Source: Fistulifera solaris (taxonomy: Eukaryota; Bacillariophyta; Bacillariophyceae; Naviculales; Stauroneidaceae). From it: a DNA stretch of 64,000 bases. The position numbers and the translations under genes are program-made. Shown here piece after piece: positions 42,027-52,287 of the stretch. The stretch spans positions 1,488,001 through 1,552,000 of the forward strand of contig AP026162.1 in the NCBI GenBank assembly GCA_030295235.1. The letters run 5' to 3'. Below the pieces are notes generated by a model that was not told the origin of the DNA, did not search any database, and worked only from the letters and a program-made list of their open reading frames with translations. The stretch's first letter is position 1; every line of letters begins with the position of its first letter.

Positions 42027-43971
42027 ATGATGTGGTCGGTGCACTTTTTCCTTTTGAACTTGCTTTCCTCCCTTTTGCAACATCGTACTCCACCCTTACA
42101 TTCACGTCGTATGCACCCCATGCTTTCTCCGGCCCACGTAGGAGATTCCGTCACGTTGCAGTATCTCAACAAGATACTACAGAAGATATTATGGATGACG
42201 AAAAATTACTCAAAGAAGTCACAGAAAGTCAACTTGTAGGTCTCTGCAAACAATTTGAGCTTCCGACAGAAGGAAGCAAAGAAATTCTTCTGCGACGTCT
42301 TCGAGAATATGCCGAGCAACAACTTGAGAGGGAGCGAAAAGTACTGAAAGAAAGGGTGGATAAAGTGGAACAGGGCTCTGAGAATGATAAAGAACGTTAC
42401 GAACTTGCCGAAGGTAACCCGATCGATGACAACGACGACGATGAGGATGCTGCTTTCTTCTACTATCATTTACCCGGCGACGACACGTCCGACGTAACGT
42501 CAGCCAAACCTAAAGCTTCCAAGCCCAAGAAAGCAAGAGTCATTGATAGCAGTGTAGTCACGGCCCCACCTCCGCCACTTGAACCGAATGAAGATGGCGA
42601 ACGCGTCGTGACAATTTACTCGACGACCGACACAAACGATTTGACTGGTGTAGCCGCAGCGCAGCCCGGTCAATCGAGCATTGCTGGCGGTGATTTGACG
42701 TCTGTTACACCCAGTATCAAAGGATCGCAACCTTGGGAAATGGAATCGCAGCAAAAGACTACTACAACCAGAGAAATAGAACAAGCAAAAGAGCAGATCA
42801 ACGAGCTTGTTCAGGTTCTCCTTGCCATGACAGGTGCCCCAGCTTTTGCTGCTATGGTGGACGACGATGAGTTGGCGATGAAGATGCCTTCGTATGCGCC
42901 ACGAAATGGATTTGTCGGGTTTGATCCATCGCTTGTCCCGCAACAATTGTTGTCGGCTTCTTCCCAGGCACTTAGAACAAGCCGTGGCGCGGTACTAGCA
43001 GATGTGCTGCGACAATATGAACTTCAGGGAATAGGTCAAGATGGAATGGCTGGGGATGACACGCAGAAAGGAGGTGGTCACTACCGGGAAGTTTCAAAAG
43101 TACGCGCGTTTCTCGAAGGGTTTCGAAGGGCTGAAGTCCGTCGCCTCGCACGAGAAACAACTGTCATGCTGCTGGATAAGCTTGTGTCGGAAGGAGTTGA
43201 TGGACTGGATTTGATGCTGGCTTCCATGACCAAAAGTTCGGACGATGCTTCTGCCTATGCGGGAGAGCTGAATGATTCTTTGCTTGAGTATCTTAATGAC
43301 GCCATCCGTCAACAACAGGCTAAAGTTGACCAGTTGGTCGCTGATAGCCCCAAGATTGAGTTGTTGGAAGAAAAATATCCAAAAAGCGATCAAGTTGATG
43401 CTCTCTGGGAGGTTTCCTACGAGAATGGGGAGAAACTTGAAAGCATCGATCCAAATAATCCAACGGTTCAGAAAACTCTTCGAGAAGCGTACGGCAATGC
43501 AGATACGTCCCTGAGTAACACCAACGAACAGATCCCCGACAGTGCCGCGGAAAAGCTATTACTTCTCCTGACGCTCCTTCGTGAACGAATAAAGGTCGAA
43601 GCGGCTTTTGCGCCTGACGAAAAAGGTCGGAATTTGCGTTTACTCGCATACTGCCTTCGACTACAATCGGACAGGGAACGCGAGCAGCTGATTCTTAACA
43701 GCTTAGGAAGCTCTTTAGATGTAAGTTATTGGGGTGGTGGAAGATCTTTCGCGAGGAATTTGAAGAGACGCTCACCCTCGCTACTTTGCAGGCCTTAGAT
43801 TCTTTCGATGAACTTATTTCGAGTTCCATTGAATACGGCGAGAGCACGTCGTATCAGCTGCAACCAGCGAAAAGAGTAACGCTGAACTTAAAGGAGCTAA
43901 ACCGAATCCTAGAGCTTGTGAACAAAATTCGTCGTCAACAATCTCGAAAGGCTTCTGGATTGCAACCTTGA
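42027..43971 (+). CDS. SAP-domain protein, probably plastid-targeted
   Basis: Residues about 64-98 form a SAP motif (KEVTESQLVGLCKQFELPTEGSKEILLRRLREY), a helix-turn-helix nucleic-acid-binding module. The rest is mostly helical with an acidic stretch (NPIDDNDDDEDAAFFYYH) and a long conserved-looking C-terminal region; I recognise no enzyme domain. Starting at ATG 42027 and allowing one missing base in T run 42045-42049, the N-terminus becomes a hydrophobic signal-like segment followed by SYAPHAFSGPRRRFRHV. Its HAF/SGP junction and basic follow-up resemble a diatom plastid presequence. Exons are 42027-43720 and 43792-43971 with a 71-nt intron. Corrected length is 624 residues. A plastid nucleoid or RNA role is a guess from SAP plus targeting. 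The first internal ATG is at about 42191 if the leader is wrong. Confidence 0.68.
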
Positions 43972-44092
43972 TAAATCACCGCCTTTTTCTAAGCAAAAGT
44001 ATTGTTGAAACAACTCAATTTCTACATACCCCAAATTAACTGATAGCCATAGTAATAGTCGCCGTAAAACAAGGCCTTTTCCGCCCTACACG

Positions 44093-44550
44093 TTAAGGAT
44101 TCAATGTCTTTTCGGTCTTGGAAGGAGTTTGTGCTTTCTTTGCAGGTTTATCCGCTTGAACGCTCCCAAGAACAGCAGGGGGAATCTGCGACAGGTCGCG
44201 AGAGTACCATCAACAGTGTTCCTGTGTTGTATTTCATTCCACCTTTCACGCTATCATGAATTACATTCATCAAATCGACCCAGTGTTTTTCATCTTCTCG
44301 TGACATGCGAGCGTATCCTTTATTGGAAATGTAGTTGAATGCCTGCCAAAAAGCGACAGCATCAAGTGCGAGGAGTAAGACAACATGACACAGTTAATGG
44401 TGGTAGAAAGCTGTGTCGGACTTACTTCTTCAAAAAAGTCAAAGTAAACACGGTTTCCTTGTTCCTCTCGAACGAGGAAATCTCCCTTTCGAAACCAGCC
44501 GAGATGGTGGCGATGTTCATTGGCGACGGTTCAGGTTTTAGTTCTGCCAT
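44093..44550 (-). CDS. small spliced gene of unknown function
   Basis: No single open frame reveals this gene; it shows only when intron and two base shifts are considered together. Exon 1 (44550-44426) reads MAELKPEPVANEHRHHLGWF, then RKGDFLVREEQGNRVYFDFFEE. A clean GTAAGT...GGCAG intron of 83 nt follows. Exon 2 (44342-44093) gives AFNYISNKGYARMSREDEKH, WVDLMNVIHDSVKGGMKYNT, and a Lys/Pro-rich tail ending KTEKTLNP. The shifts are a missing base in the GG at 44528-44529 (plus strand) and an extra base at about 44230. Resulting length is 124 residues and the total is a multiple of three. I do not recognise the family. It is convergent with the SAP gene (121 nt between stops). Confidence 0.6.
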
Positions 44551-45149
44551 GTTGCACTTTGATTATATCAGCTAACGGGAATGCTATGAATTTATTTTCA
44601 ATAAGGGTCCAACGCTTGTTATCGTTTCAAGATGACGGTCCTTTTGTTCTCGTCTCGTCGTCGCCCATCGCCGGTCATCTCCAAGGTCGTTTTGCGGATG
44701 AAAATTGACGCACTTCGAGTTTATATTCAAATATACAGATTTTAATAAAATCCTACAGAAGCTGACCGAAGGAACGTTCCCCGGACTAATTTGCGTAGAC
44801 GTTGCGGAAACAACGGAAACTGTCTATGGGAATAAAAGTAGTTTTGCGTTTTGCCTTTAGACCATCGATTGCCAAATGATCTTACACGACTGAAACCCAG
44901 TCATGCCAAAACACCAATAAGTGCCTTTAGTTTTTGTAAGAGGTCTATAAGATCGCCTCTAAGGTTTGAATAGCAAGATGCCCTCTTTGACAAATATCTT
45001 ATTACGAAATGATCTGATATGGTCGCCAGCTACAGTAAGCTTTTTTAAAGTTTGGATGCACGCTCGTCTGTGGTGAGAGATGTGAATGTAGACGTTCTTG
45101 GTAAATGCTTCTCTTCTACTTTCCGCTCAATTTCAATGAAATATGAGTT
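44551..45149. other. intergenic, no gene seen
   Basis: About 600 nt upstream of the small gene and downstream of the lumenal PSII-type gene. Frames are short. No repeat or RNA gene was recognised. Confidence 0.4.
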
Positions 45150-45834
45150 CTAGTTTGTGATTTCTCTCGTAAGGGGCAGATCGACTTCGGCGAGGTATGA
45201 ATCAAGGCTAGAAATTGCAGCGTCAAAACTTGCTTTCGCTCCTTTCGTATCTTTCTTTTCAATGATTTGGTCATTCCTTCTACATTGGCGGCAAAAGCTT
45301 TCCATTTCTATAAGAAGAACTTTATTCATTAGAAACGATACATCCATTTGCTAGATCACTAACAAGTTCAGTTCATACCTTAACTGCCGGAAGTGAATCT
45401 GGCGCAGCGCTGGAATTTCGTCGAAAAGCATTGGCCAGCAAGTAGCCTGCGGAGGAAAAATCTTTCCACGAGCCGACATCTTCGCTGGTAAAGAAATTAC
45501 GAAGTGCTTCAATATCTCCGCTATCTAGAGGATTTGTCAGAGATGCAAATGTCTTGACACCTTGTTTGACTCGGTCGTTGTAGCGCTGCTTCGCCGAAAG
45601 AAGATAGGCACCCCCAGCTGTTGCTCCACCCGAGGCCCACGCACTTTCATGGGGAAGTGTCACGGTGCCGATCAAGGCCAAGGTGCAAGCAGACATCTGA
45701 TTCACAACATCCCTCCGAGACAACATGAGGGCTGAACTCTCTTGCAAGGATTCTTTCGCAGGAACGGCGACGAAGCCAAAAACCGTTGCCGCAGGAAGGA
45801 CAATTAGCAGGCTCGGGATTAAATGCAGCTTCAT
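45150..45834 (-). CDS. thylakoid-lumen protein, PSII extrinsic (Psb31/PsbQ-like) type
   Basis: The precursor has a hydrophobic signal peptide (MKLHLIPSLLIVLPAATVFG) and a second leader with twin arginine, SRRDVVNQMSACTLALIGTV, ending in the lumenal cleavage motif ESAWA. This is a three-part route through ER, plastid and thylakoid by the Tat pathway. The mature part is a small helical domain (QRYNDRVKQGVKTFASL, ..GYLLANAFRRNSSAAPDSLP, ..KWKAFAANVEGM, ..FDAAISSLDSYLAEVDLP). This pattern resembles the four-helix extrinsic subunits of diatom photosystem II; assignment to Psb31 or another member is tentative. Exons are 45834-45379 and 45307-45150; the intron is 71 nt. One base is missing in the T run 45256-45259. 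Corrected length is 204 residues. Confidence 0.72.
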
Positions 45835-45984
45835 CGTGGATAGTCAAAATTTGATTTGATGAGAATCTGATGAAGTCTCTCTGTTTTGATTCAAAACGAT
45901 GAAAGTGGTTGAAAGATTTCATGCGAAAAATCTTTTCAACGTGATGGTGTAAAACGGTGTGACACGCTATGACTCCTAAACACG

Positions 45985-46230
45985 ATTTCCAGAAATGCTG
46001 GAATTTTTTAGCAACCCGAAAAACACTCAACACCTTGTCCTGAATTTCTGGTAAGGTTTACTCCGTATTTGTTTCCTTGAAACGGCTCGTTTTTGAACTT
46101 CTATACCAGGTAGGTTTAACTTTCATAGATTTTTTGAAGGCGAAAATCATTTGGTCCAGAATATCTGGACCCACCACAGATTTTCTGTAAGTTTCAAAAA
46201 TCCATGTCCAGAATTTCTGGAACGTAGTCA
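45985..46230. repeat. second cluster of CCAGAAtTTCTGG-type palindromes
   Basis: At least six related short palindromes occur: TTCCAGAAATGCTGGAA, CCTGAATTTCTGG, GGTCCAGAATATCTGGACC, ACAGATTTTCTGT, TCCAGAATTTCTGGA and TCAGAATTTCTG. They share the CCAGAA..TCTGG core with the array at 28975-30010 but lack its spacer. The cluster lies between the start of the lumenal protein and the stop of the DUF285 gene. Confidence 0.8.
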
Positions 46231-46360
46231 GAATTTCTGCTTGATCGAAAACACTCTCACTTCTCACTTAGTTTTAGATTGAAACTTCTTAGAGTTTCAG
46301 ACAGCTAGCGACCCTCTACAAGTGATTAATAACAGCAATAAGATATTTTATTCGAAAGAG

Positions 46361-48442
46361 TTATAGCCAATAAGTAAACAAGGCTAATCCCACCGTGGTC
46401 ATCCATAACATGGTCCTTCTACCAGGAGCGCTAGAGCTTGATCCGGCAGGAGATGGCACTACCGGAGGAACAGGTACCACCGGTGGTACCCCAGAGGGTG
46501 TGGTGGCAGGGTTTGGTGCAGTGGTCATATTCGGACGAACAAAGTTTTGCTCCAATGGCGGACATGACGGAGGGCGCGGTGTGGGAGAGCGTGTCTGTGC
46601 AGAAATTCGACAATCAGCAGACTCGGTGCAATCAGTACAGAGTGGCGATAGTGGACGCGACGAAAAATCTGGATCAGCTGTATTTAAGCAACCGCTGGAT
46701 TCGAACATATTGGAAGCGCTGTCGCCAGCCAGGCGGTCTCCCCAAGCGCATAGACTACTATTGTAAGAGGCTGCTTCAGAGAACATCTGCATGGTGCTGA
46801 CAACATTAGTCACATTCCAAGTGCAGAGGTTTGCCCCGAAACTGCTTGCGCCCTGGAACATGCCACTGGCGCTAGTAAGTTTCTCCACGTTCCAAGTTGA
46901 AAGGTCAGAACTGAAATCTGATGCTCCTGCGAACATGCTTTGCATATCAACGACATTGGATGTATCCCACATTCCAAGATCCTGATTAAATGAGGCAGCG
47001 TCGCCAAACATGAAAGTCTGAAAAAGGGTTCAATGATTGTTCGCGGCACTAAGAACGAGTTCTGGCATCTGGTCTTACCATTTTCTCCACTTTGCTCGTA
47101 ATCCACGTGTCTAGAGGTTGGTCGAAAGCAATGGCGTTCCGAAACATATCGGTCATATCAACAACATTCTCCGTATTCCAGCAAGAAAGATCTTCATTGA
47201 AAGTCTCTTGAAAACGAAACGTATTTGCCATGCTTGTGACCTCGGTTGTACACCAGTTGCCGATGGGATAACCGTACGTTGCAGCGACAGGATTCTGTTG
47301 ATTGTCGGGAGCACGGAAGTAATCTTGAACGGCTCTCTGAAATTCTTCGTCCGAATTAAAGCACTGACATTCTCCCTTCACTGCGTCACACGGAGTAGGT
47401 TGACAGATTCCACATAATGGACCAACATACTGGCTGGTAAACATAGCATCGAGCTGAGATTCGCATGCCGTCTCAATGAACATATCGGAGGTCACCAAAT
47501 CGCGTCCGAGAAGAGAATCTTCCCAGGCACACAAATTTTGGGAGAAGGAAGTTGCTCCCTCAAACATCTCGGAAAAGCTTACACCAGACGACACATCCCA
47601 GCCGGATAGATCCGTGTTGAAGTTTTCGACAAGCTTAAACATGCCATCAAATTCCGTGCCTTTCGAGACACTCCAACTTTTCACTTTCGACAGGTCGAAG
47701 CCACGTGATTCACCGAACATGTAAGCAAATTGTTGATTGTTCGAAACATCCCAGTTGGAAAGATCAAATTGAAAGGATGTCGTGCGAAAGAACATGTAAC
47801 GCATATCGGTCGCGGCTGCGACATTCCACGACGACAAATTTTCGACAGCGCTCGTGGCACTGTGAAACATGGCATTGAAGGTTTGTACTTGACTGACATC
47901 CCATGACGACAAACCTTGTCCCGTAAAATTGGTGGCTCCTCGAAACGCTCGCGCCATATTTTTTACCGAACTGGTGTCCCATGACGATAGATCCTGGTTG
48001 AATGCAACGGCATTGTCAAATGCTGAAATCATGCTGGTGACTTTGGACAGATCTTTCCGTGGTTTGCAATGACAAGAGATAAGATAACAGTACTCGTCAA
48101 CAGAGTATTCTTGGTTAAAAACTTACTCCACCCCGAGATATCTTGATTGAACGCCGCGGCTCTATCAAACATGCCGTCTATTGTTGTTGCATTCGACATG
48201 TCCCATTTTGAAATATCTTCATTAAATGTTTCGGCATTCACAAATAGATCCGTAAAGTCGGTTACTTGTCCGACACACCAGCTACCGATAGGATAACCGT
48301 ACGTTTCTGTGATCGGTGTTCCCTCCACAGGATTATTGAGATACTGCGTGACGGCATCACGCAATTCGGTTCCGTTGGTGAAACAAGTGTTCTGTGCCGA
48401 CGCGAGACGAAGCAAAGCGAGTGCTGCGGCGAACCATTTCAT
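46361..48442 (-). CDS. BspA-like DUF285-repeat surface protein
   Basis: The precursor starts with a signal peptide (KWFAAALALLRLASAQ). It then consists of DUF285 (BspA-type) repeats with the pattern FN.DLS.WD.S.V..M..MF..A. Examples are FNEDISKWDMSNATTIDGMF, FNQDLSSWDTSSVKNMARAF and FNQDLGMWDTSNVVDMQSMF. Two larger modules each open with a TYGYPIG.WC block. After the repeats come a Pro/Thr/Ser-rich stalk and a terminal hydrophobic helix (MLWMTTVGLALFTYWL), consistent with a membrane or GPI-type anchor. Exons are 48442-48127, 48052-47079 and 47017-46361; introns are 74 and 61 nt. The length is 648 residues with no frameshift. In bacteria such proteins mediate adhesion; a cell-surface role is likely here but the ligand is unknown. 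Confidence 0.88.
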
Positions 48443-48986
48443 TGTTAACTCTAAGGGCTGTCTCAAGTTGTTTCTCGATAAAGCAGTTCTTAGATTGATC
48501 TGATCGTCGGCTGATGCATGAATGCGAGATCATGGACGATCATCGATGATGCATGATGACAACAAAGCCAAAATGCAAGGAATAAATTTTTCAGAAAAAA
48601 CGAGAGAAAGTCGGTCTTGCTTAAGAGCAGATCAACATTGAAGTCGCATCGATGTGTAAGTCTTAATCATGGTTAATCTTCCAACTGATACGGTACTCAT
48701 AAATACGATCCTTTGCACGATGGATTTTCCACTATATCTTTAAAAGTAGATTACTTTTTCGTTGCGTACCAGTCGTCCTGTAACGGTCCGCTGCGCTCTC
48801 TTTTCTCGCTTTTTTTGTCGCGAAAAAATGGTCACGACGATGACGCAAAACTCGCAATCATTGCGCCCGTTGGTTGCGATTGGAGTAAGCACAGCAGTGT
48901 CTTCACATTCATATCGACTGCTTCCTCTATTATCTTGGTGACACGTGAAGGCTTGTAAAGGCTTGCTACTCGGAAACAACAAGCAA
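48443..48986. promoter_or_regulatory. divergent intergenic region, DUF285 / SEC31
   Basis: These 544 nt lie between two outward-facing starts. GATCATGGACGATCATCGATGATGCATGATG near 48530-48558 is rich in ATGATC-like palindromic steps. No named element is recognised. Confidence 0.35.
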
Positions 48987-51900
48987 ATGAGTAGCACAAA
49001 GATTGCGGAGCTCGAAGATCGATCGGCATGCGCTGCTTGGTCACCCGTCTCAAGCTACGGTTCTCTCATTGCACTCGGCACTAAGGTAAATCGTTTCCGA
49101 TCATCCATACTGACTATAGCTAATGCTGGACTCGTCTGACTTTTGTCATTCCTCTTTTAGGACTCGGGAGGCGTTTCGTTTGATCAAGATACCGGAGGTA
49201 CTTTGGAGCTTTATGACTCGGAAAAGAATGATATTGTGGGAAGCTTAGTAACAGCAGCACGTTTTTCGAGCTTATTGTGGGTGACTGCTACAGTTGCGTA
49301 TCCAGCGGGGCTCATTGTGGGAGGAATGGCGGATGGAACGCTGCAGATATGGGATGCGCACGCCATGCTCGAGGGCACTGACGCATCGGTAGGATCCGTG
49401 TCGCTCGAATCGACCAACCCCGTCACTGCGCTGGCCGCGAGTCCGTTAGATACACTAAACATTTGTGCCGGAACCTCCAGCGGACAAGTCGTTGTTCTGG
49501 ATTTGTCGTCGCAACCGTTTCAGTGCAAAGACCCTGCGCCGGGTCACAAACACAAGTCAGCGGCCGTGACTGCCGTGGCTTGGAACAGTCAAGTAGCTCA
49601 CATCGTGGCGACGGGGAGTGCCGAAGGAACAGTAACCGTCTGGGATCTCGCTTCGGGAAAACCGTGGTGCGAAATTGCTACCGGATCGGCGGTGGCGGAC
49701 GTGCATTGGAATCCGACGCAGGGCTTGTACCTGGTCACTGCCTCGGCGGAAGATCGCAACCCTGTTCTGTTGCTTTGGGATTTGCGCTCGAGTACAAGCA
49801 TGCCACTGGCAACTCTCACGGGTCATCAATCCGGAATACTGAAGACGGCGTGGTGTCCGCACGATGATGCACTTCTCTTGTCTTGCGCTAGGGATCATCG
49901 TACCATTTTGTGGGATCTATACACGTTACAACCTCTCGCGGACCTCCCCGTGGACTCTACGGCTGTCGCACAACCGCAGCAACAGCAGTCGGCGAATCCC
50001 AGTGCGTTGTTCGCCAGCAAATCATTGAACGATCAGCATTTGCTGCGATATTTTGTGCAGTGGTCAACGATCAAGCGCGGCGTAGCACTGACTTGCTCGC
50101 TGGATCGTAAAGTTCAAGTTCATTCGATTTTGGCGCTGGCAAATAAATCGGGACGGCCACCGGCATGGATGAAACCAAAGTCGTTTGTTTCCACTGGATT
50201 TGGTGGCTTGCTCGTTTCTTCGGCACCGAATAATGTTGTTTCAATTTCGTGCGTTTCGGAAGATGTCGCCCTGGTGAAGCGAGCGATCGACATTGAGACG
50301 TCTTTGGCGTACGGTAGTCCAGCCGACTTTTGTGCGTCGAGGACAGGACATCCTTGGGGCTTTTTGAGTGTCATATTTGCCAGCAATGCTAGACAAGAAC
50401 TTTTGCATCACTTGAAACTGGATGCAAATGAGATTGCTGCAGCGGCCGAAAATCTTTGTCAGGATTTGTCGAAATCTTCGGAGCATTCTTTGCCGCTTCC
50501 GCCGGATCGTGCCTCGAAACATCGAGGCATGACACCGCAAGTTACAAATATCGTCCAGAAAGCGATGATGGTCGGAAATTTCGAGGCAGCAGTCGAATGT
50601 TGTTTCCAAGCAGGGAACTTTGTCGATGCACTTCTTCTCGCATCCTGTGGTGGCAGTGAGCTTTGGTCGAAAACTCAGGAGCGTTACTTTGCTCAGGAGA
50701 CGAACAATAAGCCGTACTTGCCAATAGCTCGAGCTATCTTGCAAGCGAACGGGTTGAGTGATTGGGTTTCAGAGTCCGACTTGAAGGATTGGCAGCAAAC
50801 GTTGGCAATTTTAGCGACTTATGGTCAATCAGAGGAATTTCCACTGCTCTGTACTCTGCTCGGAAACCGGCTTTCTCAACAAGGGGAGCTAGAGTCGGCT
50901 ACCGATTGTTTTATCTGTGCATTGAACCTGACAGACGCAGTACCTTACTGGCAACTGCAAATGGAACGAAAGGCAATTAGTCTGGAAGAGTTCTGTTTGA
51001 GAGTATTCATTTTGCAACAAGCGACACCCCAGACTCCTATCCCGGAATCTGTGGCAATTAATTTCTTCGAGTACGCATTCTCTCTGTCTCAGCAAGGGTT
51101 GCTAGCTACGGCGGCCAAGTACTGTGCCATGGGCGGTGATTCTGAGTCGAACCGGCAGCTAAAGGATAGGTTGTATCGAAGCCGAGCTAGTCCCCGCTGC
51201 TTGGCTGCAATGAAGAATGTTCCACCTGAGTTTCCCTATTCTGCTATGAATTTAACAACGAGTGCTGGGCAATACCTAGTAAATCCTCTGCGTGAACAAC
51301 AGGAACAGCAGCACAATGCCGAAGTGTATTCTCAAACAAGCAGCCACCAAAATTTTCCGCAGCAGACGGAGTCTGTGCAGTCTAGCCAACAGCCATACCA
51401 ACAACCATCGACCCAAAATGGCCAGAACTACGGATCAGACGAGCTACCGGATGGCTGGGTTGCCCTTGTTGACCCTTCAAGCGGCATGACTTACTACGCG
51501 AATCAAAACACCGGAGAGACGACCTGGGAAAAGCCACAGCCGCTAATTACTCAACAACCCTCTCAACAACAACCCTACGCGACTAGTAAAGCAGCAGTCA
51601 CGCCATCCAAGCGAGAAGCAGTCGTCGCTAAGTACGGGGATGGGTTTGTCACGTCTGCGTCACATCCGGAACTTGCTTCGCAGTACGGCAACGTTGGCAC
51701 GAGCAATCCGTATAAAGGCACGGAACGCCCAGGAATCGCCGTGGTGGGTGGAGGCCAAAAGCCACCCATTTCTGGGACGCTCAACTTCGACAATTTCGAA
51801 TTGACGGCTGATCACCATGAGATCAAGGATTCTTTGCTGGGATTGGTTGACGCCTTAAGAAACAATGCACAATTGAATCCTGTTGAGAAGCGTCAGTTGG

Positions 51901-52130
51901 CAGAAACTGAGAAAGCGATAGCAATATTAGTAAAGAAAATGGCACGCGGTGAATTGGCGGAAGACACAACAAGCAAGGTGTACTCTATGGTTGGAGCCGT
52001 TAATAATTCGGACCTCGTTTCGGCATCGTTGGTTCAGACTGATTTGGCAAATCACGACTGGAGAGACCACAAGGATTGGCTAAAAGGTATCAAGTTGCTG
52101 ATTCAGCTTGGAGTCAAAAAGTTTACTTAA
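48987..52130 (+). CDS. SEC31: COPII outer-coat protein SEC31, with a WW domain
   Basis: SEC31 with SEC13 forms the outer cage of COPII vesicles leaving the ER. Exon 1 (48987-49085) encodes MSSTKIAELEDRSACAAWSP, as in SEC31. After a 75-nt intron, exon 2 runs to 52130. WD40 repeats fill the first 350 residues (GMADGTLQIWDAH, GSAEGTVTVWDL, HWNPTQGLYLVTAS, LSCARDHRTILWDL). Next come the alpha-solenoid (MMVGNFEAAVECCFQAGNFVDALLLAS), a Gln/Pro-rich linker, and the C-terminal helical part (LLGLVDALRNNAQ). Within the linker, at about 51440-51535, LPDGWVALVDPSSGMTYYAN plus TGETTWEKP is a complete WW domain with both Trp and the Pro, which I do not know from animal or yeast SEC31. The length is 1022 residues; the frame is intact. 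Confidence 0.92.
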
Positions 52131-52287
52131 TTGTAGCAATATACTTTTACCGATTTAATGAGACAAGACTAGTAGGTAGAAATCTTTGGTGAAATACTTT
52201 GGGCACTTTACGAATGCGCTCGCTTTTAGACTTGAAATTCTCCAAAGCAGCCTATGAGTAACAGCCGAGGTCGTTCAACTTCACGCA

